A stretch of 64,000 bases of DNA from Trichomonas vaginalis G3 (Eukaryota; Parabasalia; Trichomonadida; Trichomonadidae), in NCBI RefSeq assembly GCF_026262505.1, contig NC_067204.1:5365797-5429796 (forward strand), written 5' to 3'. Position numbers and translations under genes: made by a program. A model generated the notes under the pieces. It worked only from the letters and a program-made list of their open reading frames with translations, made no database searches and had not been told where the DNA came from. Below, piece by piece: positions 49,997 through 59,807 of the stretch (the first letter of the stretch is position 1; each line of letters begins with the position of its first letter).

Positions 49997-50476
49997 ATGG
50001 TAAAGCGTTATTTTCCAGTGATAAATAAAACTAGAATAAGATTACCTCAAGAATTCATAAATTCAACGAATAAGAAATTCATTCATGTTATAAATTTTAG
50101 TGTTTTCAGAAAATATGAGTCAATGTCATATTCATCATCAGGTTATATTTCACTTCATTCAAATTTAGTTCAATCAAACCCATATAATGACCATTTCATA
50201 AGATTTTCAGATGGTATTAAAAATGTAATTGATAGATTAAAATATGAACAGATTGACAATATCGAATTTTTGGAATTTTGGTTTAAATATCCCGATGGAA
50301 AAAAGATTGAAGTTAAAGATAAAGCTGATACTATAACAAAAACAATTACAATGACCGATCCAGATAGTGGGGAACAAAAAGAAATAAAACAAACGATAGA
50401 AACTGGTGAAAGGTCAATTATTATCGATTATGATTCAAAGGATTATTATTCGATAATGTTAATGCTTGAATATTAA
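49997..50476 (+). CDS. Unknown E3 protein, 159 aa
   Basis: MVKRYFPVINKTRIRLPQEFINSTNKKFIHVINFSVFRKYE...: beta-rich, with a Thr/Ile-rich strand region (ITKTITMTDPDSGEQKEIKQTI). It lies between the CCG-motif gene and the 49651 gene. Gene order compared with E2 suggests a minor virion protein; no family recognised. Confidence 0.45.
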   Translation: MVKRYFPVINKTRIRLPQEFINSTNKKFIHVINFSVFRKYESMSYSSSGYISLHSNLVQSNPYNDHFIRFSDGIKNVIDRLKYEQIDNIEFLEFWFKYPDGKKIEVKDKADTITKTITMTDPDSGEQKEIKQTIETGERSIIIDYDSKDYYSIMLMLEY

Positions 50477-51159
50477 ATAGCCTTAACAAAGAATTTTTCA
50501 AGTGATATTTTATATTCATCAACTATTTTATTATAAATATCATTATATGTTAAATGAAGTTCAGTTGTTGTTCCGTTCTTTGATATCTTAATTGTGCTAA
50601 TATCCTTTATAGGATTTATTTTTGCAACTGTTCCGCAGCATGAAACCTCATCATCTATGAAAAATTGAATCTTCACGTCTGAATCTTGAACATCACAAAG
50701 AATGGCGATAATGTGAATTAATGATTCATAAGGTAAAATAATTAAACCGGATTGGTCAATTAAATTTATTATTGAATCATAATTATCAGTTATTATATCA
50801 CGGTAAATTTTCATTAATTCAGAATTAATGTCTATTTTATATGGCGCATTGCGACTGTAATCGTAGATTCCTGGGTTATCAAGTGGTGCTGGGTATGTTG
50901 GATAAGTGGGAATTTCAACAGGTTCTTTACCAGGTTCAGATAAAATGATTGGGTCTCCATCTTCTTTATTTTGCTCCTCCTCATTCTTCGGTAAGTCACG
51001 AGTTAATAAATTTGGTTGAGTTGCTGACCTTGTTAATTCAGGACTAACATTAACTTTAACATTTTGAATAATTCGTGATTTATCATCATTTACATTATAA
51101 CCAACCGTAATCTCTGCTTTTGCGTTAGTGTTCTTTTGACTAGTGAAACGTCTTCTCAT
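50473..51159 (-). CDS. Conserved Polinton protein with CCG motif, 228 aa (E3)
   Basis: Counterpart of 27839-28453. Shared C-terminal features: a LMKIYRDIITDNYDSIINLIDQSGLIIL helical stretch, EVSCCGTVAKINPIKDISTIKI, and the ending EYKISLEKFFVKAI. The N-terminal half is polar and variable (TRSATQPNLLTRDLPKNEEEQNK). Ends in convergence with the 49997 gene (4-base overlap). See the E2 copy for the role. Confidence 0.65.
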   Translation of the reverse strand: MRRRFTSQKNTNAKAEITVGYNVNDDKSRIIQNVKVNVSPELTRSATQPNLLTRDLPKNEEEQNKEDGDPIILSEPGKEPVEIPTYPTYPAPLDNPGIYDYSRNAPYKIDINSELMKIYRDIITDNYDSIINLIDQSGLIILPYESLIHIIAILCDVQDSDVKIQFFIDDEVSCCGTVAKINPIKDISTIKISKNGTTTELHLTYNDIYNKIVDEYKISLEKFFVKAI

Positions 51160-51191
51160 TTATATTCGAATAAAAAAATATATTTAAACTT

Positions 51192-52091
51192 TTATTTTGC
51201 TGGAACTTTTGAATCTATTATTTCCTGTATTTGTTCATGAAGTTGATTTTTAGCATTTTCATCGAAATTAATAGACCGAATATATTCATTAATTGCATTC
51301 TTATAATCATTTGATTTCTCAAATTTTCTTTTATCTGATTCCTTAACTAAATCATAAGTTAAACCTCGTTGCTGATATAATGGTTTCTTAATTAAATCTT
51401 TGAATGCTTGAGATAAAGCACCTGATGCAATTCTTGCTACTATAATTGGTTGGAATTGCTGTTTAAGTTCATCTTTAACATTTGCGAAAACTGGATCGAA
51501 TAAAGCAACTTTAAAGAATTTCTTAGCTGGAATTTCAGATCTCAAATTTGCATATTGACCATCAAACTGGTTAGAATATCGTGGTAATCCATCCGGTCCC
51601 TCTTCAATAGCATTTAATTCTTCATTGAAGTAAGAATATGGATTATGACGGTATGAATTAATTGGACCATTTTCACCTTCTCCAATGTATTGTTTAACAG
51701 CTTTTCCATTTTCATCAAATTGCATAGGATAATGTTCATTATATGCTTTACGTTTAGGATAATCCGTCATTGTTAATTTATACCCATTTATGACTTTAAT
51801 ATTTCCTTGACCATCAGTAACAAAGACTTCATTTATTCCATCAGGTTTTCCATTTGGACCCGTAATGTCTGCTTCATGTGCTTCCCAATTTGGTCCGTGA
51901 CGTTTGGCATATGCTTGAGCTTCTGGTAATGTTAAAACGTTTCTCATTTGTTTAACATCCTTTTGAAGACCGGCAACAATGTGGACTAATTCTTTCATTC
52001 CGTCTGGAACTTTCATAGTTCTATTATATGCACCCTTTTTGTTTGTTCCTTGTTTTAATGGAACCTGTAGAAGATTTGCTATTTCTGTCAT
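51192..52091 (-). CDS. Unknown conserved virion-type protein, 299 aa (E3)
   Basis: [24 protein letters not shown] then a helical segment, then a compact segment with [31 protein letters not shown] and YSYFNEEL motifs. The helical C-terminus includes [17 protein letters not shown] think the central motif occurs in other viral sequences but cannot name the family. It is in the same block as the ATPase and capsid, all minus strand, so a structural role is likely. Confidence 0.5.
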   Translation of the reverse strand: MTEIANLLQVPLKQGTNKKGAYNRTMKVPDGMKELVHIVAGLQKDVKQMRNVLTLPEAQAYAKRHGPNWEAHEADITGPNGKPDGINEVFVTDGQGNIKVINGYKLTMTDYPKRKAYNEHYPMQFDENGKAVKQYIGEGENGPINSYRHNPYSYFNEELNAIEEGPDGLPRYSNQFDGQYANLRSEIPAKKFFKVALFDPVFANVKDELKQQFQPIIVARIASGALSQAFKDLIKKPLYQQRGLTYDLVKESDKRKFEKSNDYKNAINEYIRSINFDENAKNQLHEQIQEIIDSKVPAK

Positions 52092-52131
52092 GTTTAATTA
52101 TAAATAAAAAATAAAAATTAATTATAAAAAG

Positions 52132-52959
52132 TTATTCGAATTTAATGGAACCTTTATTTAAATCAACTATTATTTTTCCATGTTCTCCTAATTGTTGATA
52201 TTGTGTGTAAAGTTCATTAATGCTCATTGGTAAATTCACTTGATAAAGCATAACATTCAACTGTTGACGACTAAAACCACTGAAAATGAAAAGGGTGGAC
52301 AGGTTTGATTTAATGTTTGTGCTTAATGCTTTAAAGTATTGAACAGCCATGAAGAATGAACACTGAATGTGTCGACATTGAGTTAATAATTGATTAAAAT
52401 ATGATTTCTCATTTGTTATTAGTTTTGATTTCACTGCATCATCTAGAAAAATGAGTGAATGTAAAAATTCTCTATCAAAATTTGAAATAGAAAGTGTTTC
52501 AAATAATTCATCCCGTTGTTTATCAATAATTTTATCCTCTAATCCTTGCTTCTTGATTGTATTATATAATTCTTTATACATTACAAAGTTTTTTAAATAA
52601 TCTTCTGCTTCTTCTTGTGATAAATAAATAATTGGAATTTTGATTAAATGCTTTAAAGATTCAAATGTATCATCTGAAGGTGAACCTGAACGGTTGATAT
52701 AAATTAACACATGTGAATAGGGTGAAGTGTTAGCAATAATGATAATTTGTTTTAATATCGTTAATGTTTTACCTTTATTTTGTTTACCAATTGCTGCAGT
52801 GATTGAATTTAAGTAACATTCAGAATATGGAATTTTCATTAATTTTTCCTTAGATAGAGCATTTCTATTATCACTCAATGCTTCATTAATCATATCATCT
52901 ACGTATGTATTATATACTCCTGCTAATTCTTCATAAGGGGTGGATGAATTTAAATCCAT
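52132..52959 (-). CDS. Packaging ATPase, FtsK/HerA type (E3)
   Basis: 275 residues. Walker A is GKQNKGKT and Walker B LHSLIFLDDA. A sensor-like HIQCSFFMAVQYFKAL follows. Homologue of the E2 ATPase at 28876 (the ends FSRQQLNVMLYQVNLPMS and FSRYDIELIWKQSGITLP align). Packs DNA into the capsid in Polintons. Followed by the capsid gene upstream on the same strand. Confidence 0.85.
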   Translation of the reverse strand: MDLNSSTPYEELAGVYNTYVDDMINEALSDNRNALSKEKLMKIPYSECYLNSITAAIGKQNKGKTLTILKQIIIIANTSPYSHVLIYINRSGSPSDDTFESLKHLIKIPIIYLSQEEAEDYLKNFVMYKELYNTIKKQGLEDKIIDKQRDELFETLSISNFDREFLHSLIFLDDAVKSKLITNEKSYFNQLLTQCRHIQCSFFMAVQYFKALSTNIKSNLSTLFIFSGFSRQQLNVMLYQVNLPMSINELYTQYQQLGEHGKIIVDLNKGSIKFE

Positions 52960-52983
52960 TTAATCAAAAATAAATTTATAATT

Positions 52984-54622
52984 TTAAACATTTCTATTCA
53001 TCAATATTTCATCATATGAACTTCTATACTGCGGTGGTGTACCTGTTGGATGATATTTCAAACCTTCATCCGGTGTCCATGTCCAATATGTAGTCCTAGT
53101 AAACCAAACCTGAGGAGGATTTGTCACTTTTGAACAGTAAGTGTCATTTTCACCCTGAATGATTGGATAAGCTTTCACTTGTACTGTAACTTGTGAGTTG
53201 AAAGTTTCTAATCCATCAAAGAATATACCCGCTCCATCACGTTGAACTGGAATAGTGCATAAGAATGAAGTTTGGTCTTTCCATGTTCTAGCTAATGGTG
53301 TGCTCATCATCATTCAGTGGTCTAGTTAATGAGTCCTCGTATTCTTCTGTGCATTCATTCACTCCATCTAAATCAGAAGCTTGAAGCATACGTGTAAAGA
53401 ATATGTCGCCCACTGTGGTCATCGCTTGATCGGGGAAGTTTCTGGAATCTATAGTGACCTGAAGACCTCGAAGCATTGGATTTTCTAAAACCGTTCTTTG
53501 CATTGCATTCTTCGGAAATGTTAACACAACATCTGTAACATTATGAAGAGCGTATGAGAAATCTGAACTGATACCTTCAGGAGTGATGCAACCTCCATTT
53601 AGTGAACGAACGTCAATATGTTGAGCTGGAATCATGAATGGATCTTCCTTACTAAATAAACGTGGTATTGCTTTAACTGATTCTTCAATTAAACCGTATC
53701 CTGGTGTAATGCATTTATCCTCTAAAACTTCCATCTTTGTGCATGAAATAATAACGTCTTCAACTGTTGCGTCAGCAGATGTAGCGGCTAAGCTTGTAAT
53801 TAATTTTGCAGGAAGTCCGATTTGTTGGAATTTGCGATCATATTTATAAACATGATTCATAATCTTTTCATAATTTTCATCAGTTATCTTTTCATAAACG
53901 TAATTTTGTAAATCAGCAACTCTTAACGGGTCAACCTGACAAAATACTAAAGTATCCCTGAAAACATAATATTTAAGAATGATTTCACCAAATGATTTAG
54001 GATAATCATCGAACGCCTGAAATGCTAACAAATCATTTACCGGAATAATCATATCAAAAGTGACATCAACTTCTTCATTTGCTTTCTTGAAAACTTCTGA
54101 AGGGTCAATATATTTACCACATACTGAGTTATCATATTTTTGGACATTGTTATATAATGAATGAACAAACTTTTTAACTTTCCTTTCTGATTTTGGTTTA
54201 TATGTTGCAAATGCGAAAGATTCACGGGCGCAATCCATCTGAAGATAACCGGCATCACCTCTTTCGGTTTCTACTTCTAATTGCTTAAAGCTTTGATTTG
54301 ATGATTTATAACCAACGAATAAACGCATGCATTTAAAAGCGGCATCACATGTGAAAGCTTTATTTGAAACTAGAGTTGCTTTAACTTTGCGTTTAATATA
54401 TGTGTCACCTAATTGGTTCACATCATGAGCCGGATTTGTAATTCTTAAATGAGTTTGTTTATCATCAAAATATGGAGCATCAGAGTCATAGCATGAACTT
54501 TCAAGTTCTCTATAATATCTTCTACCGTCATTCTTTGCGAATATTTCATTTATCTTTTCGAATGAATGAAACACATTTCCATTAATCGGTTTAGTGTTTG
54601 GCACCAAATAGTTAGTCGTCAT
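52984..54622 (-). pseudogene. Major capsid protein (E3)
   Basis: Begins MTTNYLVPNTKPINGNVF. The E1 parts are near-identical. Beta-rich body, notable stretches FDMIIPVNDLLAFQAFDDYPK and FPKNAMQRTVLENPMLRGLQV. The size and neighbours (ATPase, membrane-active small proteins) fit a Polinton major capsid. It is broken toward its C-terminal end, about one break. Confidence 0.75.
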
Positions 54623-54691
54623 TTATTATTAAATAAAAAATCAAAATTAAAAGATGAAAATGAATTTTTAATTTTAATGAAATAATCAACT

Positions 54692-54907
54692 ATGGCTGCA
54701 GGATTCTTTAAGAAACTGTGGGATAAAGTAAAAAGAGGAGCGCATAAAGTTTGGGAAGGGATTAAGAAAGGAGCAAATTGGATATTTAAGAATAAAGAAG
54801 CAATTAGTGACGTTGCTGAATCAATAACGCCAAAAGCTGCCCCAATAAGAGAAATTTTAAATAAAGGAGATAAAGTTTATCGTCGACTACAACCGATATT
54901 GAGATAA
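54692..54907 (+). CDS. Amphipathic small protein, 71 aa (E3)
   Basis: MAAGFFKKLWDKVKRGAHKVWEGIKKGANW: amphipathic helix, Trp-rich. Homologue of 32561-32779. Divergent from the capsid gene with a 70-bp AT-rich spacer. Confidence 0.55.
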   Translation: MAAGFFKKLWDKVKRGAHKVWEGIKKGANWIFKNKEAISDVAESITPKAAPIREILNKGDKVYRRLQPILR

Positions 54908-54931
54908 AAATAATATTTATTTATTTTTCCA

Positions 54932-55168
54932 CTATCTACCTCCTATTTTATTAAGTATTCCTTCAGCAATTCCACCAATTGCGTTACCTGTTTGTGCTCC
55001 CATCGCCGGATTACCTGCTTTAGTACCTAATACTCCACCTATGATAGTTCCTGCCGTTTTCGCTACTGGTGCCAAAAAGTTTGCAACAGGTTTAATAACC
55101 TTTTTATAAACCCAACCTGCAGCTTTCTTAATTCCATCCCATAATTTTTTAAAGAATCCTGCCGCCAT
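54932..55168 (-). CDS. Amphipathic/glycine-zipper protein, 78 aa (E3)
   Basis: MAAGFFKKLWDGIKKAAGW then GTIIGGVLGTKAGNPAMGAQTGNAIGG. Near-identical homologue of 32804-33040, convergent with the 71-aa gene whose N-terminus it shares. Confidence 0.6.
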   Translation of the reverse strand: MAAGFFKKLWDGIKKAAGWVYKKVIKPVANFLAPVAKTAGTIIGGVLGTKAGNPAMGAQTGNAIGGIAEGILNKIGGR

Positions 55169-55234
55169 TTCTGATTTAATATTAATTAAAAAATATATTT
55201 CATCACTTATATTCTAATTTTTATTTAATGATAA

Positions 55235-55630
55235 ATGAAACCGATTTTAAAAATAAATGAAACAAAGGAGGAAGAAATAAATGAAAGTGAAAATGTTCAA
55301 CAAAAAATAAACGTTGTTAAACCAATTACTGAAATAAAAATTTTTTCATCTGTTGATGAATTTAATGACTATTATGCTAATAATAAAAAATTATTTGAAG
55401 AATTGACAACGTGTAAATTGAATAAAATGTTTAAAGTTGAGGACAGAGTCCAAGACCCAGAGGGTCATGGATTCAAAATTTCAAAAATAAAAGGAGTGGT
55501 TAGTTTAAAATCTATTCCTCAATCAAGAATCACCTCATTAATGAAAATAGATGATTTAACAAAAAGAATAGAAATTATTGAAGAAAGAATGAATCAAATA
55601 ATTGATTTCATAAATTCAAATAATCATTAG
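55235..55630 (+). CDS. Unknown Polinton protein, 131 aa (E3)
   Basis: Counterpart of 33107-33487: same polar start and coiled coil. Carries residues EDRVQDPEGH where the E1 copy has nothing, encoded by a 27-bp GC-rich double hairpin. Confidence 0.55.
   Translation: MKPILKINETKEEEINESENVQQKINVVKPITEIKIFSSVDEFNDYYANNKKLFEELTTCKLNKMFKVEDRVQDPEGHGFKISKIKGVVSLKSIPQSRITSLMKIDDLTKRIEIIEERMNQIIDFINSNNH
55441..55466. repeat. GC-rich double mini-hairpin, insertion versus E1
   Basis: GGAC-AGA-GTCC (55441-55451), AA spacer, GACCC-AGA-GGGTC (55454-55466). The E1 homologue reads GTTGATGGATTC at this point and E3 has 27 extra bases in frame. This is the clearest presence/absence pair in the window. Confidence 0.85.
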
Positions 55631-55698
55631 TTTCTTAAAGTTCAATGTTGAACTCATCAAATTTTTTTATTTTTTATTTCATTATGGTAGTGAATCTT

Positions 55699-55929
55699 TC
55701 ATTCATGAAAATAATTATTTTCAATTTCTTCTTCTCGTTTATGAGGTCTTTGATTATGACTCCATTGATTCCATGAAATTAAATATTCTTTATCATTATA
55801 TTTATACCTCATTAGCTTATTTTGGCTTTCATATTCATTTAATAATTCACAATCTTCATTTTTAAATTGAAGTTTAACCCATTCAGGATTTAAACAATGT
55901 TTAATTAATCGCGGAATATCTGACATCAT
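55699..55929 (-). pseudogene. Partial duplicate of the first E3 gene, right end
   Basis: 76 codons identical at first to the 41366 gene (MMSDIPRLIKHCLNPEW...). The identity ends with the terminal repeat; a few unrelated codons follow. A by-product of the repeat including the gene start. Confidence 0.7.
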
Positions 55930-56173
55930 CTATATATAGATTCTTTTATAAAAGATAAAAAAATAAATTATTTTAAAATTAATGTTAATTTTTTAATGAT
56001 TTATATTTTAATGCATCGTCTATATATAGATGTAACAAAAAAAGGTACACAATCCTTCCACATATACTACGTACACAACACTTCCACATATAATACTATG
56101 ATTTATATTTTAATGTATCGTCTATATATAGATGTAACAAAAAAAGTCACACAACCCGCACTCATATACTACT
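55714..56173. repeat. E3 right terminal inverted repeat
   Basis: 460 bp, complement of 41122-41581. Ends ...CTCATATACTACT followed by aaaaaa. Confidence 0.85.
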
Positions 56174-56179
56174 AAAAAA

Positions 56180-56992
56180 TTATTAATTTGATTAACAAAT
56201 TTTAATCAAAATAGCAAAAATCTATTTGATAGCTGTAAACAAACAATAATTTTTATTTCAAGCAAAATCACTTAATGTTTAAAATTGTCAATTTTATAAA
56301 AATAAATTGAAAATCTCAAGAAATGTAAAGGAGAGTAATATTTTTCAATTTTCTTTTTTTCTTTGTCTCAAATATTTTCTGTTGGGAATTTTCTTGTTAT
56401 CAAAAAATAATTTTAATATTTGTTTATTTTATTACATACAATAAAATTTTAAAAACTCTATTTCTTCTCAAGAAAATTTTTTTCCTTCATATGAAGAAAC
56501 ATTTTGTTCTCCATTTGATACTGAGTCTAAATCTCCATTTTTGAATTTTCTTCTTTCCAAATTTCTTTTTTCCAAATGAGAAGTTTAATTCAAATTTTCA
56601 ATAGTTTATATATTTTCTCAAACCGTCTCAGATTTTCTCACTTTTTAGGGATTTTCTCTCAAAATATACAAAAATAGTAATATCAATACATGTGTCTAAT
56701 ATACTTTAAAACCATCGTGACAAAATTCAAAAACGAAGAGTTCTTCTCTCCAAATTTTTTTCAAAATCAAAAAAATGAGATAAAAAAGTACGTTTGGAAA
56801 ATTCATTTTTAGCATTTTAGGAATTTTCTCACTTTTCTTCCAAATTGACATCCTTATCGCAAGATGTTACAATTTCATGAATAGTGTGAATACCGAAAAA
56901 TTTCGCAATTTTTTAACGTAAATTTTTTGAGATAAATCTGGTCGTAAAACAATGGTAAACTTCTCAATTTTTACAATTATCAAAAAATAAAA
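56180..56992. other. Gene-less host stretch right of E3
   Basis: AT-rich with T-rich runs. No clear gene. It holds whatever promoter the 56993 gene uses. Confidence 0.5.
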
Positions 56993-57430
56993 ATGTCCGA
57001 TTTCGTCAATCATGTCGATATAAATTTGATTATTCATAGAGATAGTGAAGACATAAAAATAGGCTTTCCATTTGACCCCAATCAGGATAGTATTGATTCA
57101 ATTTGTGCCGAATTAGTTGATGCATTAGGTTTGAATCACGAAGAAGAATTGAGTGTTCGCGAATCAATTAAAAGTCAACTTGAGCAAGTATTAGGTGAAT
57201 CATACGGAGATTTAAACACATCTTCAGGTCATGCTTCTACAGATCTTTCAGACAGTTTTGATGAGGAAGTTTTCAGCGATCCTGAATACCAGGCTCTACT
57301 TCAACACCAACGAGCCGAAATTACTGCACTTGAAGAACTTCATTTTAAACAACAAAGAGATTTAATGAACGGAAACTTATCTCCATCTAGTTCTCATAAA
57401 GCAGTTGATGACTTAATTGTCTTCAGCTAG
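56993..57430 (+). CDS. WNK CCTL2 / OSR1-C-like domain protein, 145 aa
   Basis: MSDFVNHVDINLIIHRDSEDIKIGFPFDPNQDSIDSICAELVDALGL: residues 7-62 follow the pattern of the OSR1/SPAK C-terminal and WNK CCTL2 domain (F.FD...D....I..ELV..L.L......V...I). That domain binds RFxV/I motifs. No kinase domain is present, so it would be a free-standing adaptor. The C-terminal half is helical and Ser-rich (coiled coil ITALEELHFKQQRDLM). A plausible but not certain call. Confidence 0.45.
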   Translation: MSDFVNHVDINLIIHRDSEDIKIGFPFDPNQDSIDSICAELVDALGLNHEEELSVRESIKSQLEQVLGESYGDLNTSSGHASTDLSDSFDEEVFSDPEYQALLQHQRAEITALEELHFKQQRDLMNGNLSPSSSHKAVDDLIVFS

Positions 57431-57903
57431 TTTCTTTTACTTAATTTCCATCAAAATTTATCAAACCGCATAAGTTTACTAATTTCAACGTCCTACGATG
57501 CTCAAATCTTATGCAGTATTATATTATACCATGTTTTTTAAAATAAAATATAAAAATTTACTATCTCATTTGAATTGTCCACATACTTTATTTCTTTCAA
57601 TTACAATTCTATCTACATAAATTGTATATGAAATTTTTCTGGATAACATAAGTATTCACTGTGAAAATGGGACTTTTTCAAATAATCATTTATAACTTGA
57701 GTCGAAAGTTAATGTTTATGGATAATTTCGATGCTTTTTACTAATTCAATTATAGAGAAAGCAATAACTTAATTTAATATTGATACTTATAATTTTAAAA
57801 TTTATTCGAAACAAGATATAGAAAGATCATGCTTTTCCTCTACAATAGCGTATCTTGAAGTGTTTATTATCGCAAACAAAATGTTGGACATAGTTCAATA
57901 CAT
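57431..57903. other. Gene-less host spacer
   Basis: AT-rich spacer between convergent genes; no feature seen. Confidence 0.5.
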
Positions 57904-59487
57904 CTACTTTTGATTAATGTAACGATTGATTAACTGAATTATTTCTTCATTATCGGTATTTTCTGCAATTTGTAATGCAGTTCTATTAAAGTTATCTACA
58001 GCATTAATGTCAGCACCATGAGAAATAAGAAAATCAATTATATGCGGATGCATACTTGGTATAGCATCATGAAGAGGCGTTCTTCCATCATCATCTTTAG
58101 CATTGATATCAGAACCATTTGAAATTAGTGTTTCAAGTAGTTCTGTAGAATTACCTTGAGCAGCATAATGAAGAGGAATTTTTCCGAGGTAATCTTTAGC
58201 ATTGACATCAGCTCCATGGGAGATTAGAAGTTCAATAATTTCCACAGAACCTGCTACTGCTGCTATATGAATGATTTCTTCTGCATTTACATCTGCACCT
58301 TGCAAGATAAGAAATTTGGCTGTTTCAAAATTATAGTCATGTATTGCATAACAAAGAGGTGTTTTATTTTCATGATCATATGGGTCGATTTCCGCACCAT
58401 GTAAAAGTAGCATTTCTGCTGTTTCTTTACTATCTCCCATTGCTGCGAAATGTAGACTTGTCAGCCCATCGAAATCACTTGGATAAAGAAGAGAACCATT
58501 ATTAATAAAAAATTCTGCAAGCTCTTTAATATTCTTCAAACAAGCATAATCGAGAACGAATCTTCCATCAACACCTTCCTGGTTAACATCCGCACCATGT
58601 GATAACAAAAATTCACAAAGAGACTTGTTATAAAAGAATGGTGAATGTGTAAAGCAAGTTGGCAAATCATTAGTATGGAAAAAATGAAGAAAATATGCTT
58701 GAAGATTGAAGACATTCTCGCAATGAAAAGGATCAATTTCTATGTTATAATTTTCCATTATAAAAGTAACAAAATCAATATTATATGAAGTAATCACATA
58801 ATCCATACACTCATCATCTGGTGTTTGAAATTTCAAACATTCATTCATGATCTCTGGTTTTCCGCTTAAAAACGAATAGTGAAGGCAATTTTCAGTGATT
58901 TCTGAGTTGAATTTCGATCTCATTAATTTAAAACAGTTAACTGATCCATAATAACAACACAAATCAAGTAAAGTTAATTCAAAATCAGGATAAATATAGC
59001 TATACATTAATTGATTTTCATCAAAACCTTCTTTCTCTGTGAAAACAATAAACGAATTTAAATCATCATCAATAATTGCCTTGTAGATGGTGTTTTCTTC
59101 ATGAGCTTTTAATGATTCAATCATTTCAGGATCTTCGATATCAAAATCATGCTCTTTATCTAAAAGGAGACCATATTCCTTATAAAAAATGTAACAAAAA
59201 ACCCACGAACAGTCTTCAATTTTTGTAGGGTGATACTCGTCGTAGATCTTTTTGAATAAAGTCCAGTATGATCTAAAGAAACGAAAATTGTAATTTGCTG
59301 CATTTTGGATTATCCCTAGAATCAAAGATGGCGTAATGTACGTTTTCTCAAACAAATTACTTTTGATATTAATGTAAATTTTGTTGATTTCGTCTTCATT
59401 GGAGGTATTAAGTCTAAATATAGAACGAAAGGTGTCATTATAATCTTTGAATAACTTCATAGTCTCCATGTAGTCAATGGTCTCCAT
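57904..59487 (-). CDS. Ankyrin-repeat protein with DUF3447-type N-terminus
   Basis: 527 residues. The N-terminal helical region (1-280) includes LTLLDLCCYYGSVNCFKLM, LHYSFLSGKPEIMNECLKF and other features of the DUF3447 type common in T. vaginalis. About seven or eight ankyrin repeats follow (about 285-525), for example GLTSLHFAAMGDSKETAEMLLLHGAEID and GRTPLHDAIPSMHPHIIDFLISHGADIN. A protein-interaction scaffold; this family is hugely expanded in T. vaginalis and supports the species call. The start is the first ATG (METIDYMETMK); the second is seven codons on. Confidence 0.85.
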   Translation of the reverse strand: METIDYMETMKLFKDYNDTFRSIFRLNTSNEDEINKIYINIKSNLFEKTYITPSLILGIIQNAANYNFRFFRSYWTLFKKIYDEYHPTKIEDCSWVFCYIFYKEYGLLLDKEHDFDIEDPEMIESLKAHEENTIYKAIIDDDLNSFIVFTEKEGFDENQLMYSYIYPDFELTLLDLCCYYGSVNCFKLMRSKFNSEITENCLHYSFLSGKPEIMNECLKFQTPDDECMDYVITSYNIDFVTFIMENYNIEIDPFHCENVFNLQAYFLHFFHTNDLPTCFTHSPFFYNKSLCEFLLSHGADVNQEGVDGRFVLDYACLKNIKELAEFFINNGSLLYPSDFDGLTSLHFAAMGDSKETAEMLLLHGAEIDPYDHENKTPLCYAIHDYNFETAKFLILQGADVNAEEIIHIAAVAGSVEIIELLISHGADVNAKDYLGKIPLHYAAQGNSTELLETLISNGSDINAKDDDGRTPLHDAIPSMHPHIIDFLISHGADINAVDNFNRTALQIAENTDNEEIIQLINRYINQK

Positions 59488-59662
59488 GATTCGAACAACA
59501 GATTATTTTTTTTTAAACGTATATGGATTCCGAAATCGATCATAGCACATATATTCAATTCTTTCCCCTTCAAATTTTCAGGATTTCCAAATGAATGAGA
59601 AAGGGCCCAAATGAGAAATTATGTAAAGATAATAAATTATTTTAAAAGAAAAAATTCAAGAA

Positions 59663-59734
59663 TCGGTCATAGTGTAATGGTTATCATGTAAGATTGTCGT
59701 TCTTTTGATCCGGGTTCGATTCCCGGTGACCGAG
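59663..59734 (+). tRNA. tRNA-Asp (GTC)
   Basis: 72 nt. Acceptor TCGGTCA pairs with TGACCGA; discriminator G at 59734. Anticodon loop TTGTCGT with anticodon GTC. The T arm CCGGG-TTCGATT-CCCGG is perfect. Box A TAGTGTAATGG and box B GGTTCGATTCC are clear. The anticodon stem has one mismatched end pair. Followed by C then TTTTTT, a Pol III terminator. No encoded CCA. Confidence 0.9.
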
Positions 59735-59742
59735 CTTTTTTT
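59735..59742 (+). terminator. Pol III terminator of tRNA-Asp
   Basis: A T run directly after the tRNA. Confidence 0.7.
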
Positions 59743-59807
59743 CTAATAATAAAATCATATTGATTTTTTTTTAATTTTTCCAACTAAATTTTTATTTCTT
59801 CCAATTT

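Larger units (their letters stand above)
41122..56173. mobile_element. Polinton/Maverick E3, both ends present, broken
   Basis: 15,052 bp. Tips AGTAGTATATGAGTGCGGG and complement. 6-bp target duplication aaaaaa (41116-41121, 56174-56179). Terminal inverted repeats are 460 bp. Left arm on the plus strand: DNA-binding repeat protein, 378-aa protein, PolB with embedded HNH, integrase, small genes. Right arm mostly on the minus strand: CCG protein, ATPase, capsid, and small amphipathic proteins. Same family as E1, and in shared genes nearly identical to it. Broken, with about five or six breaks in PolB, the integrase tail, capsid and one accessory gene. Recent judging by terminal-repeat identity. 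Confidence 0.93.
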
